Assembly (NCBI GenBank): GCA_030427525.1
Contig: JAUIBD010000001.1
Span: 82,628-146,627, forward strand
Source of the DNA: a bacterium
GTDB lineage: Bacteria; Patescibacteriota; Saccharimonadia; Saccharimonadales; Saccharimonadaceae
Reading direction: 5' to 3'
Length of the DNA: 64,000 nt
The notes beneath the pieces are model-generated. The model did not search any database. It was not told where the DNA came from and worked only from the letters and a program-made list of their open reading frames with translations. Made by a program: the position numbers and the translations under genes. Shown piece after piece: positions 35,889 to 45,175 of the stretch (position 1 is the first letter of the stretch; the number at the start of each line of letters is the position of its first letter).

Positions 35889-35909
35889 GCGCTTAGTATA
35901 GCAGTCTCG

Positions 35910-37091
35910 TTATTTTTGGCAGAAGTTACACGATTCGTCTTCGAAATGGTCGGTGTTTTGCCAAATAGTGAGGGCTTTTAGTAGGCCAAGTACATCTTTG
36001 TAGCCTACCAAGTCTGCAACTCGACGGACAATATTCATGTAGGTACCGCCGAGGGTAAGGCCGCGGTACTGCAGAATGGAAATTTTACCTATAGGAACAA
36101 CCTGAGTAGGGTACGGATCTTCGTATGCATGGCGGGGCTTGCGCGCCATACGTGCTTTTATGTCTTTAGAAATATAGTTGGCATGCCGAATGGCCGTAAG
36201 TGCCAGGCCACTAAAGCGCGTATCGGCATTATCACCAGCAACATATACCGAACCATGTGATTGCAGGTGTTTGTTTACATGTACTTTACCGCGATTATTA
36301 AATTTGAAATGCTGCTTGTTGTTCTGGAAAAACGGGTTGTTCATAGCACCTGCTGTCCAAATTACGTTTTGTGTGGCAATGCTACCTCCAGACGTTTTAA
36401 GTCGTAAGGAAGTTTCAGCATTCACGATAGTATTCGTAAGTACTTTCACACCACGTTTTGTTAGCTCTTTCTCTGCGAGTTTGGACGCTTTTTCAGACAT
36501 CTGCGGTAAAATTCGCGGGCCCGCTTCGACTAAGAATACTTCTGCTCGGAAGTCTTTTATTTTGTGTTTTTTCATCACCGACTGCACATATAGCCCAAGT
36601 GTTGCGGCAACCTCAACACCCGTCGGGCCCGCCCCAATCACTACGTAGTTTTGGCGTTTATGTGCATTCGTGGCTACAGTATTGTGGATATGCTGCTTTA
36701 GTTCTAGGATTTCTTGAACCGACTTTACGCCAAATGAATGGTCAGCAATGCCTTCGATATTGAAATAGGTTGTCACCATACCTAGTGCGCACACAGCGTA
36801 GTCAAAATCAAGCGTAGTGCCATCATCGAGCGTCATCATTTTTCTAGTAGGATTAATTTTTTCGACTTTTTTGTATATCACATTGGTGTTTTCCACGTCG
36901 ATTAGCATCCATTCTAGCGGAATACGGGCGGCTCCAACCTTAAAACCCGTTGCAGCGCGGTACAATGCCGGGCTATAGCGAAAATCTTCTGAATCATTTA
37001 CTAGTGTAATTTTCAGATCTTTTTGTTTACGTAATTTTCGCGCTAGGCGCACACCGGCAAAACCCCCACCGGCAATGACTAAGTGCTTCAT
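35910..37091 (-). CDS. type II NADH dehydrogenase-like FAD oxidoreductase
   Basis: This 393-residue protein has an N-terminal FAD-binding HLVIAGGGFAGVRLARKL, an NADH-binding YVVIGAGPTGVEVAATLG near residue 155, and VYVAGDNADTRFSGLAL near residue 285. The C-terminal amphipathic region would let it sit on the membrane like NDH-2, passing electrons from NADH to quinone. The last residues CNFC are unusual. TATAGT lies 8 nt before the ATG. It is divergent from a flavin dehydrogenase gene. Confidence 0.88.
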   Translation of the reverse strand: MKHLVIAGGGFAGVRLARKLRKQKDLKITLVNDSEDFRYSPALYRAATGFKVGAARIPLEWMLIDVENTNVIYKKVEKINPTRKMMTLDDGTTLDFDYAVCALGMVTTYFNIEGIADHSFGVKSVQEILELKQHIHNTVATNAHKRQNYVVIGAGPTGVEVAATLGLYVQSVMKKHKIKDFRAEVFLVEAGPRILPQMSEKASKLAEKELTKRGVKVLTNTIVNAETSLRLKTSGGSIATQNVIWTAGAMNNPFFQNNKQHFKFNNRGKVHVNKHLQSHGSVYVAGDNADTRFSGLALTAIRHANYISKDIKARMARKPRHAYEDPYPTQVVPIGKISILQYRGLTLGGTYMNIVRRVADLVGYKDVLGLLKALTIWQNTDHFEDESCNFCQK

Positions 37092-37162
37092 ATACTTTTA
37101 CTATATCATGCATAGCGTTGGTCGTTGCAATAGCTGCTAAAAAGGCTTATGCTAAAAGTACT

Positions 37163-38815
37163 ATGAGTACTCTAAAAACGGCAATTCAAAGCATTATTAA
37201 AGGTGACGTTGATGACTCACCCGAAACAAAAGAAAACTTTAGTCACGACGCAAGCATGTTTGAGCTTCGGCCAGAGCTAGTTGTCGCACCAAAAGATAGT
37301 GCCGACATTCAAGCGATTGTGCAGTATGTGGGTGAAAATAAAGCAAAGAATCCTCACCTATCGCTCACCGTCCGCAGCGGCGGAACATGTATGTCGGGTG
37401 GGGCTATTAATGATTCTATCGTGCTTGACGTGTCGAAATACCTGAATAAAATTGGTACGATTACAAAAACTGCAGGAAACACACAGCCGGGTGTATACTA
37501 CCGCGACTTTGAAAAGCAAACTCTCAAGCACGGCGTATTGATGCCAAGCTACCCTGCTTCACGTGATTTATGTACGGTAGGTGGAATGGTAGCAAACAAC
37601 GCTGGTGGCGAACGCTCGCTTCAGTATGGCAAAACGGAAGAATTTATCGAGTCGATAAAAGTGATCTTGCGAGACGGCAAAGAATACGAAATGAAAAAGC
37701 TGACAAAAAAACAGCTTGACAAAAAAATGGCACAAAAAGACCTAGAAGGTAATATTTACAAACAAGTGTACAAACTTTGCGAAGAAAATTACGATGCGAT
37801 TCGCAACGCAAGACCACATGTTAGCAAAGATTCGACCGGTTACCACCTATGGGATGTATGGGATCGTGAGACAGAAATATTTGATATTACTAGACTAGTT
37901 GTTGGCTCGCAGGGAACACTAGGCATTGTTACCGACATCACCTTCCGCCTCACCCCAGCGCCAAAGCATTCAGGTACATTGGTGATGTTCCTTCGTTCGA
38001 CTCATGACTTAGGCGACTTGATTAACAAAGTAATGACCCACGACCCCGCTACATTCGAAGGCTTCGATAACTATACACTACTGCTCAGTTTTAAATTGTT
38101 CTTCTTCTTTCACAAGCAAATTGGCTGGTGGGGCACGATTAAACTCGGCTTTCAGCTCATACCGGTAGCCTTGAAGCTTACTCGTGGCTTTCCACAAATG
38201 GTACTTCTGATTGAGTTCCAGGCAGATACCGAAGAAGAAGTTGCCCAAAAGGTACATAACATGCGTCAAGATATGAAAGAGTTTAAGCATGAGTCTGTAT
38301 TTGAAGAAGACGAAAACGAAGCAAAAAGTCGTAAATTTTGGATTATGCGGCGTTCGAGCTTTAACCTACTGCGTCAAAAAGTACATGACAAACATACCGC
38401 TCCATTTATGGACGATTTAATCGTACCCCCAAGTACGCTGCCAAAATTCTTGCCTGAAATACGTCGCGTCATCAAGAAATACAAACTGTTTGCTACTATC
38501 GCTGGCCACATGGGTGATGGAAACTTTCACATTATTCCACTGATGAACATTGAAAAACCAAAGGAAAAAGCAAAACTAGAGCCTGCTATGCACGAAATCA
38601 ACGACATCGTTCTCAAATACGGTGGCTCACTCTCTGGCGAACACAACGATGGCATGATTCGTGGTCCATTCCTAAAGGACATGTATGGCCCCGAGGTATT
38701 TGGTTACTTCAAGCGTGTTAAAGAAATATTCGACCCTGAAAACATCTTCAATCCTCACAAAAAGACCGATGCCAAGTGGCGTTACAGTATGGATCACTTG
38801 CGCGAAAAATTCTAG
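37163..38815 (+). CDS. FAD-linked D-lactate/glycolate dehydrogenase-type oxidase
   Basis: This 550-residue protein has an N-terminal FAD_binding_4 domain (VRSGGTCMSGGAIN, GGMVANNAGGERSLQYG, VVGSQGTLGIVTDITF) and a FAD-oxidase_C domain with GHMGDGNFHIIP and SGEHNDGM. It oxidises a 2-hydroxy acid, probably D-lactate, and passes electrons to quinone or another acceptor. A hydrophobic stretch near residues 310-335 could bind the membrane. ATG 37163 lies 9 nt after TATGCT. The divergent NDH-2-like gene suggests a short respiratory chain. Confidence 0.88.
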   Translation: MSTLKTAIQSIIKGDVDDSPETKENFSHDASMFELRPELVVAPKDSADIQAIVQYVGENKAKNPHLSLTVRSGGTCMSGGAINDSIVLDVSKYLNKIGTITKTAGNTQPGVYYRDFEKQTLKHGVLMPSYPASRDLCTVGGMVANNAGGERSLQYGKTEEFIESIKVILRDGKEYEMKKLTKKQLDKKMAQKDLEGNIYKQVYKLCEENYDAIRNARPHVSKDSTGYHLWDVWDRETEIFDITRLVVGSQGTLGIVTDITFRLTPAPKHSGTLVMFLRSTHDLGDLINKVMTHDPATFEGFDNYTLLLSFKLFFFFHKQIGWWGTIKLGFQLIPVALKLTRGFPQMVLLIEFQADTEEEVAQKVHNMRQDMKEFKHESVFEEDENEAKSRKFWIMRRSSFNLLRQKVHDKHTAPFMDDLIVPPSTLPKFLPEIRRVIKKYKLFATIAGHMGDGNFHIIPLMNIEKPKEKAKLEPAMHEINDIVLKYGGSLSGEHNDGMIRGPFLKDMYGPEVFGYFKRVKEIFDPENIFNPHKKTDAKWRYSMDHLREKF

Positions 38816-38818
38816 TTG

Positions 38819-41800
38819 CTATTTCACGAACAGCGTAACATTTTTGGTAGTAGTTTTGTTTGCGTAAACACTCAAGTTTACAGTTCTCGTCTTGAAACCA
38901 GGCTTGGTAAGCTTTATAGAGTGCTTGCCGACGGGAATATCTTTCATAACGAACCAACCATTCTTATTGGTACGATACGTCTTTAATTTTCCATTGACCT
39001 TGATTGTTAGCTTTACATTATTCAGCCGTTTACCATTAGGTCGAGTAACTCGTCCGTTAATCTTTCCAGCCGGCTTGGTCGCCTGTGTCGTTGCACTAAT
39101 CAAATCACTTTTAGTAGCCAAACTACCGGCTGAACTTTTCGCAACAATATGATAAACATACGTTGTCCCTGCTTTTAATCCAGTGTCTTTAAACTTTGTT
39201 TCAGCGGTCGTAGATATTTTAGTATCATTCCTAAATACGATATAACTGACGTTATTATCTGCATCGGGATTGATATTCCATTTCAGCGAAATCTCACTCG
39301 AAGTACTAGCAGTCTGGCTAAGGCCAGTTACTTGTAGCGGTGCAGTATTAATTACAGCTGTGTCACTTTGTGTACTTTGGTTTCCTGAATCATCACGTGC
39401 AATTACATAGTAACGATACGTTCTAGCAGTACTAAGGCCAAAGTCGTCATAATTTATTTCTGTAGTAGTGGTAACCTTATTGCCATTTCGGTATATGTCG
39501 TATGACACTATGCTACCTGAGTCGCTGCTAGATGCCCATTGGAGCTGTGCAGTTGTGTCATCAATTAGTTTTGCTGTTAGGCCGCTTGGTACTGTTGGTG
39601 GGGTAGTGTCTGTATTTCCTACCTGAATAGAGCGTTGTGCTGTTGCACTATTACCAGCCTTGTCATAGCCCACCACCTTTACACTATGCACACCATTCGT
39701 TGTGCCAGTCGTATCCCACGAATAGCTATACGGAGATGTGCTGTCTACTAGACGAACAATGCCATCGATATAGAACTCAACCTTAGCAACGTTATTATTA
39801 TCGGTTACCGATGCCTGCACGTCTATCGTGTTTGATACAGTAGCGCCGCCTGCTGGAGAGACAATAGAGACATCTGGAGCAGTACTGTCACCACCTGCAC
39901 CTATAGTGAAGTTTACGGTTTTTGTTACCCTATTCATCGCGCCGTCGTATAGCACTGCCTTGAGAATATGAGAACCTGGCTTAAAGTCCGATGGCCGAAT
40001 TGACACAGTAGATGAGGTCTGTGATATGACTGACTCTACGCGTTCGGCTACTTGATCACCGTCTATGTAAAAGCGAATGTTCTTTGCACCGTTTGGAGCC
40101 GTATAGTTTGCTGTGACCACCTTGAAAGCGTTGATCTCTGTATCCTCTATTAGGTTCAGTGCGAGTTCAGGCAAACGGCTTGTATTCGATTCATTCGTGC
40201 TAAGATTTGTGGTTACTTGCTTTACACTGCTCACTACACCATTAGCATCTGCAAATTTAATATAGAGCGTCTTTTGACCAGCCCCTTCTGATAGCAAGTG
40301 ATTCACGGAAAGAGTTTCAGTGACCGGAGACTTACTTTGCCAGAAATCACCCGCTCTATACGTCATGATGCCCGATTCTGGTCCAAATGTAGCAGGCGAG
40401 GTTGCTGTATCTGAATAACTATCCGAGAAATTTGCCACCGGTGGGGTTGCATCGATCACCCTCACAACATCGCTACCATGTCCAGTCAGTGCATATGGCT
40501 CTGACTCAATAACGTGATAAATAACTAGTCCTGAGCTCGTAAGATTTCGGTCAAAGTTGTGCATATTATTTTCTAGATTGTCACGTTTTGACCGCCACTC
40601 GAGCAAAAGATATTCCTGACCCTTGTATTGTCTATCGCCAAAGTAATCTGTTCTGGCGGCGAGTCCAAGTTCGCTAGTGGGTCGCAGCGGTACCTTTATG
40701 ACTGACGTCCTTGCGGCGGCGGCCAAGCTACCAAACTCAGAACGATATATCCTCACTGAAGTAGAAGATTTGTTATGCGGTACTGTAAGTGGATTAACCT
40801 GACCGAACATTGTTTTATTTGGTGCACTCAAAAGACTTGGCTCGTAGTAGGTGTATGGTGTGTATGACGGGTGTTTTGCATACTCATTCCCACTTGCCAT
40901 CAGGTCAAAGCTATCAACCTTGGCTGGTGGTTTGTAAAGGTCTCCAAGATGGGTACGTTCATTGTATGAATACTTTGCTGTATCTGAAACATCATGCATG
41001 AATTCATGAGTAAGATGTGGATACCAACTACTCTCAATTACCCAGTCTTTGCCAAGTGATCCCTCTTTACCAGCAACGGCTGCATCGTATTCTACAATTA
41101 CTCGAGAATCCGCGCTAGGAAGAGCTGTACCAAGGACTATTTTTGTAAATCTGGTGTTGGTTGATATATTGAGGCTACCTCCAGCGTAATAATTCTTTCC
41201 TGTTCGGCGCGTATCAGATTCCAGCCAGACTCCTTTCACGCTTCGTGGGTTGTATCGTGTCACTACTGTTTGAGCATCTGAAGCTGTTCGTGTTTCTGTG
41301 ATTGACTTTGCCAAGATTGAATTATTTTCATCAACAGGTAAAAGTCCGTACGTCAGTGATTGTCGAATGGTTCCGAAATTTCCATTGGCAACTTCTGGCA
41401 ATGCATGTTGGTAGTTTGTTCGGTCTACCGAATAGACATCAGGAGAAAGGGCGAGTAGCATGTCAAAGTTTTTTGTATCAAGATATGCTGGTCGCTCTGC
41501 CTGAATCGCGCGCAGCAGGTCGGCGTCATATGCCACTGTCGCATTTTCCTCGCGTAGCTTCCGGTATTTCTCGAGAGATAAATGCACGATTGTTGGATAT
41601 ACTTCTCCTGTTAAGTTCACTCTTCCATAGGTCGATTGCCATAAATAGTCACGGAGGCTTTGGTTCTTAAAGTAGCCGTCTGGACCGATTCCTGTGCTAT
41701 CACCGTATACAAGCCTGTTCGCCCATTTCGTTGTTACATATGGAGCAAGGTTTGCGGATGAACCGGTGTCGTCATCAAAAACGAACAATACTGTCAGTAC

Positions 41801-42193
41801 CTTTATATCTTTTGTGTTAGACGGAAGTGAAAACGGTACAGCAGCTTCCGTACTACTTCCAGACGGATATGTTATAGAAAGGTCTGCGTATGAATCATCG
41901 GCTGCAACATTAGTAATACTTACTTCAGGTCCTTTTGACTTTCCGAAGCTAGCGTCTTCCGATACACTGAAATAATTTGTGTCGCTACATCCGCTCAAGG
42001 TTATATTAATCAAACGAGTATTTGTTGACGTTGGAGCTGAAATACTGCACTGCTGCAAAGCCAGTCCGTTTAGGCCGAATGCGCCTACGGCAACTAAAAC
42101 GACCACCATAATAGCTATTAGTTTGGTCGAGCGCTTACTTTTTTGCACTATATTCTTTATTTTCACCACTGTCCGCCTCTTTTTCTTTACCAT
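38819..42193 (-). CDS. large secreted M6-like metalloprotease with Fn3 domains
   Basis: This 1,124-residue protein has a basic N terminus and a membrane/signal helix (about residues 24-45). A peptidase domain follows, with zinc motif HEFMH near residue 396 and DLMASG downstream, as in the M6 (immune inhibitor A) family, though the third metal ligand is unclear. Then come Ig-like domains (PDVSIVSPAGGATV), two fibronectin type III domains and a C-terminal carboxypeptidase-regulatory-like beta domain. It is likely a surface or secreted protease. The start at 42193 is chosen over GTG 42205. Its stop lies 3 nt from that of the convergent dehydrogenase. Confidence 0.82.
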   Translation of the reverse strand: MVKKKRRTVVKIKNIVQKSKRSTKLIAIMVVVLVAVGAFGLNGLALQQCSISAPTSTNTRLINITLSGCSDTNYFSVSEDASFGKSKGPEVSITNVAADDSYADLSITYPSGSSTEAAVPFSLPSNTKDIKVLTVLFVFDDDTGSSANLAPYVTTKWANRLVYGDSTGIGPDGYFKNQSLRDYLWQSTYGRVNLTGEVYPTIVHLSLEKYRKLREENATVAYDADLLRAIQAERPAYLDTKNFDMLLALSPDVYSVDRTNYQHALPEVANGNFGTIRQSLTYGLLPVDENNSILAKSITETRTASDAQTVVTRYNPRSVKGVWLESDTRRTGKNYYAGGSLNISTNTRFTKIVLGTALPSADSRVIVEYDAAVAGKEGSLGKDWVIESSWYPHLTHEFMHDVSDTAKYSYNERTHLGDLYKPPAKVDSFDLMASGNEYAKHPSYTPYTYYEPSLLSAPNKTMFGQVNPLTVPHNKSSTSVRIYRSEFGSLAAAARTSVIKVPLRPTSELGLAARTDYFGDRQYKGQEYLLLEWRSKRDNLENNMHNFDRNLTSSGLVIYHVIESEPYALTGHGSDVVRVIDATPPVANFSDSYSDTATSPATFGPESGIMTYRAGDFWQSKSPVTETLSVNHLLSEGAGQKTLYIKFADANGVVSSVKQVTTNLSTNESNTSRLPELALNLIEDTEINAFKVVTANYTAPNGAKNIRFYIDGDQVAERVESVISQTSSTVSIRPSDFKPGSHILKAVLYDGAMNRVTKTVNFTIGAGGDSTAPDVSIVSPAGGATVSNTIDVQASVTDNNNVAKVEFYIDGIVRLVDSTSPYSYSWDTTGTTNGVHSVKVVGYDKAGNSATAQRSIQVGNTDTTPPTVPSGLTAKLIDDTTAQLQWASSSDSGSIVSYDIYRNGNKVTTTTEINYDDFGLSTARTYRYYVIARDDSGNQSTQSDTAVINTAPLQVTGLSQTASTSSEISLKWNINPDADNNVSYIVFRNDTKISTTAETKFKDTGLKAGTTYVYHIVAKSSAGSLATKSDLISATTQATKPAGKINGRVTRPNGKRLNNVKLTIKVNGKLKTYRTNKNGWFVMKDIPVGKHSIKLTKPGFKTRTVNLSVYANKTTTKNVTLFVK

Positions 42194-42266
42194 ATAACGG
42201 CCCACACTTGTAGTCTTGGCTAATTATGAGACACTTCCAGCGATAAATCAAGGTTTAACCACAAAG

Positions 42267-42291
42267 AAAACCGCTAGATAGTCTAGGTTTT
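42267..42291. terminator. hairpin terminator
   Basis: AAAACC-TAGA (with a two-base GC bulge) pairs with TCTA-GGTTTT around a three-base loop. It lies 27 nt from the terminator at 42299, giving a tandem barrier. Confidence 0.5.
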
Positions 42292-42298
42292 ATGTTCT

Positions 42299-42337
42299 AA
42301 ATAAAAGCGACCTGCGCGAGACAGATCGTTTTTATTT
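42299..42337 (-). terminator. terminator after the ATPase gene
   Basis: AAATAAAAGCGA and TCGTTTTTATTT form a 12-bp stem with one G-T pair and a 15-base loop; its A/T ends allow termination on both strands. It closes the restriction-associated ATPase transcript. Confidence 0.7.
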
Positions 42338-42495
42338 GGAGGTCCACCGAGGAAAAAGTTTATATATTTTTATCGAGGAACTGATGCGCTGGAGAGAGCT
42401 ACTTGAAACCCCTTATCAGCAGTACAGATTGGAACAACGCCGTAAAAGCAATCTATATTCCCAGTAGTATTTATAGATAGTTAGTCGTATAGGAC

Positions 42496-45108
42496 TCATC
42501 TAGCCTTAACTTCCGCAAGCCAATCAGTTAATTTTTCAAAATCCTTCTTGACCGTTTGTGGCTCAGGAACCGGATTGCTTTCTTCATCTGCATTGTCGTG
42601 TATAAAATCGCCACACCGAGACATATTTTCTTCAATTACCGTGTGGTCGCCGCCCAAAAACTTTACATTGCGTAACTTCGAGGTTTCTATATCACGTTTA
42701 TATCGCTTAACGGCATCTCCAAAAAGCACCTCCTCGACAGCTCGCTCCCAAGTTTCGCGCATACGTTTATAGAAAGCCTCACCAGCCAATTGATATTTAT
42801 CACTGTCACCGCGTGAATACTCCGCTTGTAATTCCTGGAACATGGCGTTCAACTTACGAACTCGCTTACTTGTTCCTAATGCATCCCAAGGTAAGCCTTC
42901 GTTAACGTTTCCTGGGTCTGGCATACGAGTGATTTCTTGCGTATACGGCTCTGTACCAAGAATCTTTTTTGATTGCTCGATTAAATGAGTTGCAAAAACA
43001 ATGTTATGAGTGAATACAATAACCTGCCGCTTTTTTGCCTCATTTACTATACGTTTGGCTATCTTAGCAATATTCAGATGGTCGAGCGATGTGACGGGGT
43101 CATCCAAAACAATTGCCGATTCTATATGTGGCATCATAGATAATTCTGCAAAGTAACCAGCCAAAGAAACGACTTTTTGCTCGCTCTCGCTCATTACATC
43201 TTCGGGACTAAGCCGTTTACCTTCAACATCTGCGCTAAGTGTGATTTCACTATATGTAACACCAAACTCTGTACGAGCTTTTTTCATTTCGACAATTAGC
43301 TTTCTGTCATAGATTGCCTCGAGCTCCTTATCGAATGACTTTTTGAGGGAGCCCACGAGATATTTATCCTTAAACTCACCTCCACGCTTACTTATCGAGG
43401 TTGTATTAGTAGTAGCTGCAGCTTCAGTTAAATATTTGAGCTTTTCGATGTCAGCTCGTTCTCTCATAATTTCTTTATCGTAGCCAAGTAACTGACTTCG
43501 CGCTTGCAAGCTCATAAGCTCTTTCTTTTCGAGAGCTAACTGTTTATTGAACTCTACGATATCAATTTCTTTGGCCTCAACTTCGATGGCATCTACTAAT
43601 GCCTTTAGTCGCTTGGCGGGTTCGAAATCTATTTCGGTTAGTTTAATTTCTATTTCATATTCGTCACTGCCAAGCGCATCACTTACTGCCTTAAAGTCTT
43701 TGGCGTAATTCTCCGCCATAGCCTTTACAGCTTCGACCTCTTCAAACTCATCCGATTCCAGTTCAGTTAATGCGGCACCTAGTTGCTCTCCACTAATCAT
43801 ATTTGGATTCTCGAAATCCTCCCACGAGTCTTCGAATGCTACTTTTGTCTTTCTCGCTAGCTCTTGACTCTTATCATTCATGAACTTATAAAAGCTCTTG
43901 AAACGAGTAGCAGACTCTTCATCAAGTGGTCGTTGACAGAGTACACACTTAGCATCCTTCTCAGTGTTAGGGAATGTATGCTCGTGGTAAACAAGCTCAG
44001 AATAGTCTTTTGCAGCTTCCCACAATTCACGCCACACCGAACTTCCAGTACCAGTAAGGTAGTCGTCGTCCTTGAACTTCTCTTTTTCGGCCTGAGCTGC
44101 AACTTTGGCTGCATCCAATTTTTCTCGCCTAAGTTTTACTAACTGTCTGACTTTTTCCTCAGTCAATAAACTGCAATATCCGTATAAAAAATTATATAAG
44201 CCAGCATATCGCTGCCACTTCAAGCGCATTAGTTGTTGTCGTTTTACTGGGCCTTTAGCTTCCTTCTCTGGGACTGATTTGGTTAAAGTTTTCAGTCTTT
44301 CATTTTCAACCTCGCTTAAGACTTTCAATTCATCTAAACGCGCTTTGGTTTCAGGTTTCCCCAGCTTTCCTAACAGCTCAAAAACTTCCGTTTCTTCAAA
44401 TCTTTCAAACATCGGCTGAACACTCAGCCCACTATCTGTTATAGTCTTGCTACGGTCAGCTATCTCATTACCTACCCGTCTTACCACACTCCCTAGTTTG
44501 TCAAATATGTCGAGTCCTGCTGGAACATACTTAATATCATTCTCACCTTTGAGGTAAACTCTGGCAGAACGCGAATCGAAGATGTTTACAGATTTTAGGG
44601 ATGAATTAGGCTTAGCGTTTTTTGTCCATTCAAACTCTGATTCAGCACCGTCGGCTTCATATTTTATATGTGCGGTTGATTCGTCTGCGCTTTCGCGACG
44701 TACATCACCGTGAACATGCTCTAAATCCCTACACGAGCACGAAGCCTTTAGTACTCTGGAAAAGCCTGATTTACCGGTTCCATTATTTCCATAGATGACT
44801 GATAATCCTTCTTGAAACTTTAGCTCTCCACCATCTTTAATGGCATTAATATTCTTTGTTGCTTTCAAAGAAGATAGTAATACCTTTACGGGTAGTTCTT
44901 CGTTCTCTTCATACTTAAAGCCAGCGAGTGGGTCACCCGTCTTTTCTGCTGTTTCTTCAGGGTCTTTTGCCTCATCTATAGCCAACTCGGCCAACGACAC
45001 AATGTCATCATCACTTAAATCTTCTTGTTTCAAGATTTTACTAAGCGCGGTTTGTTGCCATATAGGTAAACCCGACGCCCATTTGATAATTTCATCAAAT
45101 ATTTCCAC
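42496..45108 (-). CDS. AAA_13/SMC-like ATPase with HEPN-type C terminus (RloC/PrrC-like)
   Basis: This 870-residue ABC-type ATPase has Walker A YGNNGTGKSG near residue 107, long coiled coils, a CVLC motif at about 388-391 like the zinc hook of RloC/Rad50, a signature-like MSESEQKVVSLAGYF and Walker B AIVLDDPVTSLD. The C terminus has RETWE (Arg 784, Glu 788) and RCGDFIH (Arg 831, His 837), an Rx5H motif like HEPN ribonucleases. In known RloC and PrrC such a domain cuts tRNA anticodons when restriction is defeated. It lies next to the methyltransferase and endonuclease genes. TATTAT lies 6 nt before the GTG start. The ATPase call is firm; the RNase function is inference. Confidence 0.8.
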   Translation of the reverse strand: MEIFDEIIKWASGLPIWQQTALSKILKQEDLSDDDIVSLAELAIDEAKDPEETAEKTGDPLAGFKYEENEELPVKVLLSSLKATKNINAIKDGGELKFQEGLSVIYGNNGTGKSGFSRVLKASCSCRDLEHVHGDVRRESADESTAHIKYEADGAESEFEWTKNAKPNSSLKSVNIFDSRSARVYLKGENDIKYVPAGLDIFDKLGSVVRRVGNEIADRSKTITDSGLSVQPMFERFEETEVFELLGKLGKPETKARLDELKVLSEVENERLKTLTKSVPEKEAKGPVKRQQLMRLKWQRYAGLYNFLYGYCSLLTEEKVRQLVKLRREKLDAAKVAAQAEKEKFKDDDYLTGTGSSVWRELWEAAKDYSELVYHEHTFPNTEKDAKCVLCQRPLDEESATRFKSFYKFMNDKSQELARKTKVAFEDSWEDFENPNMISGEQLGAALTELESDEFEEVEAVKAMAENYAKDFKAVSDALGSDEYEIEIKLTEIDFEPAKRLKALVDAIEVEAKEIDIVEFNKQLALEKKELMSLQARSQLLGYDKEIMRERADIEKLKYLTEAAATTNTTSISKRGGEFKDKYLVGSLKKSFDKELEAIYDRKLIVEMKKARTEFGVTYSEITLSADVEGKRLSPEDVMSESEQKVVSLAGYFAELSMMPHIESAIVLDDPVTSLDHLNIAKIAKRIVNEAKKRQVIVFTHNIVFATHLIEQSKKILGTEPYTQEITRMPDPGNVNEGLPWDALGTSKRVRKLNAMFQELQAEYSRGDSDKYQLAGEAFYKRMRETWERAVEEVLFGDAVKRYKRDIETSKLRNVKFLGGDHTVIEENMSRCGDFIHDNADEESNPVPEPQTVKKDFEKLTDWLAEVKAR

Positions 45109-45175
45109 TCCTTAATAATACTCGCATAGCGGTCATCATTACAGCATTAGCGATATCCATTCCAAGCAGAATCTA

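Larger units (their letters stand above)
42194..42495. other. intergenic region at the left edge of the accessory block
   Basis: This ~300-nt stretch carries two terminator-like hairpins (42267-42291 and 42299-42337, listed separately). A 27-codon open frame on the plus strand at 42384-42467 has AGGA upstream (MRWRELLETPYQQYRLEQRR...); it could be a tiny peptide or the remnant of a larger gene, and I cannot decide. I found no copy of the tRNA-Lys sequence here. Confidence 0.4.

Noticed and set aside
38819-38957. Frame at 38748-38957 and similar short frames inside the metalloprotease
   Set aside because: They lie inside confirmed genes in other frames and lack start signals.
42384-42467. 27-codon frame with AGGA upstream as a gene
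   Set aside because: Too short to support without conservation data; noted only inside the intergenic entry.
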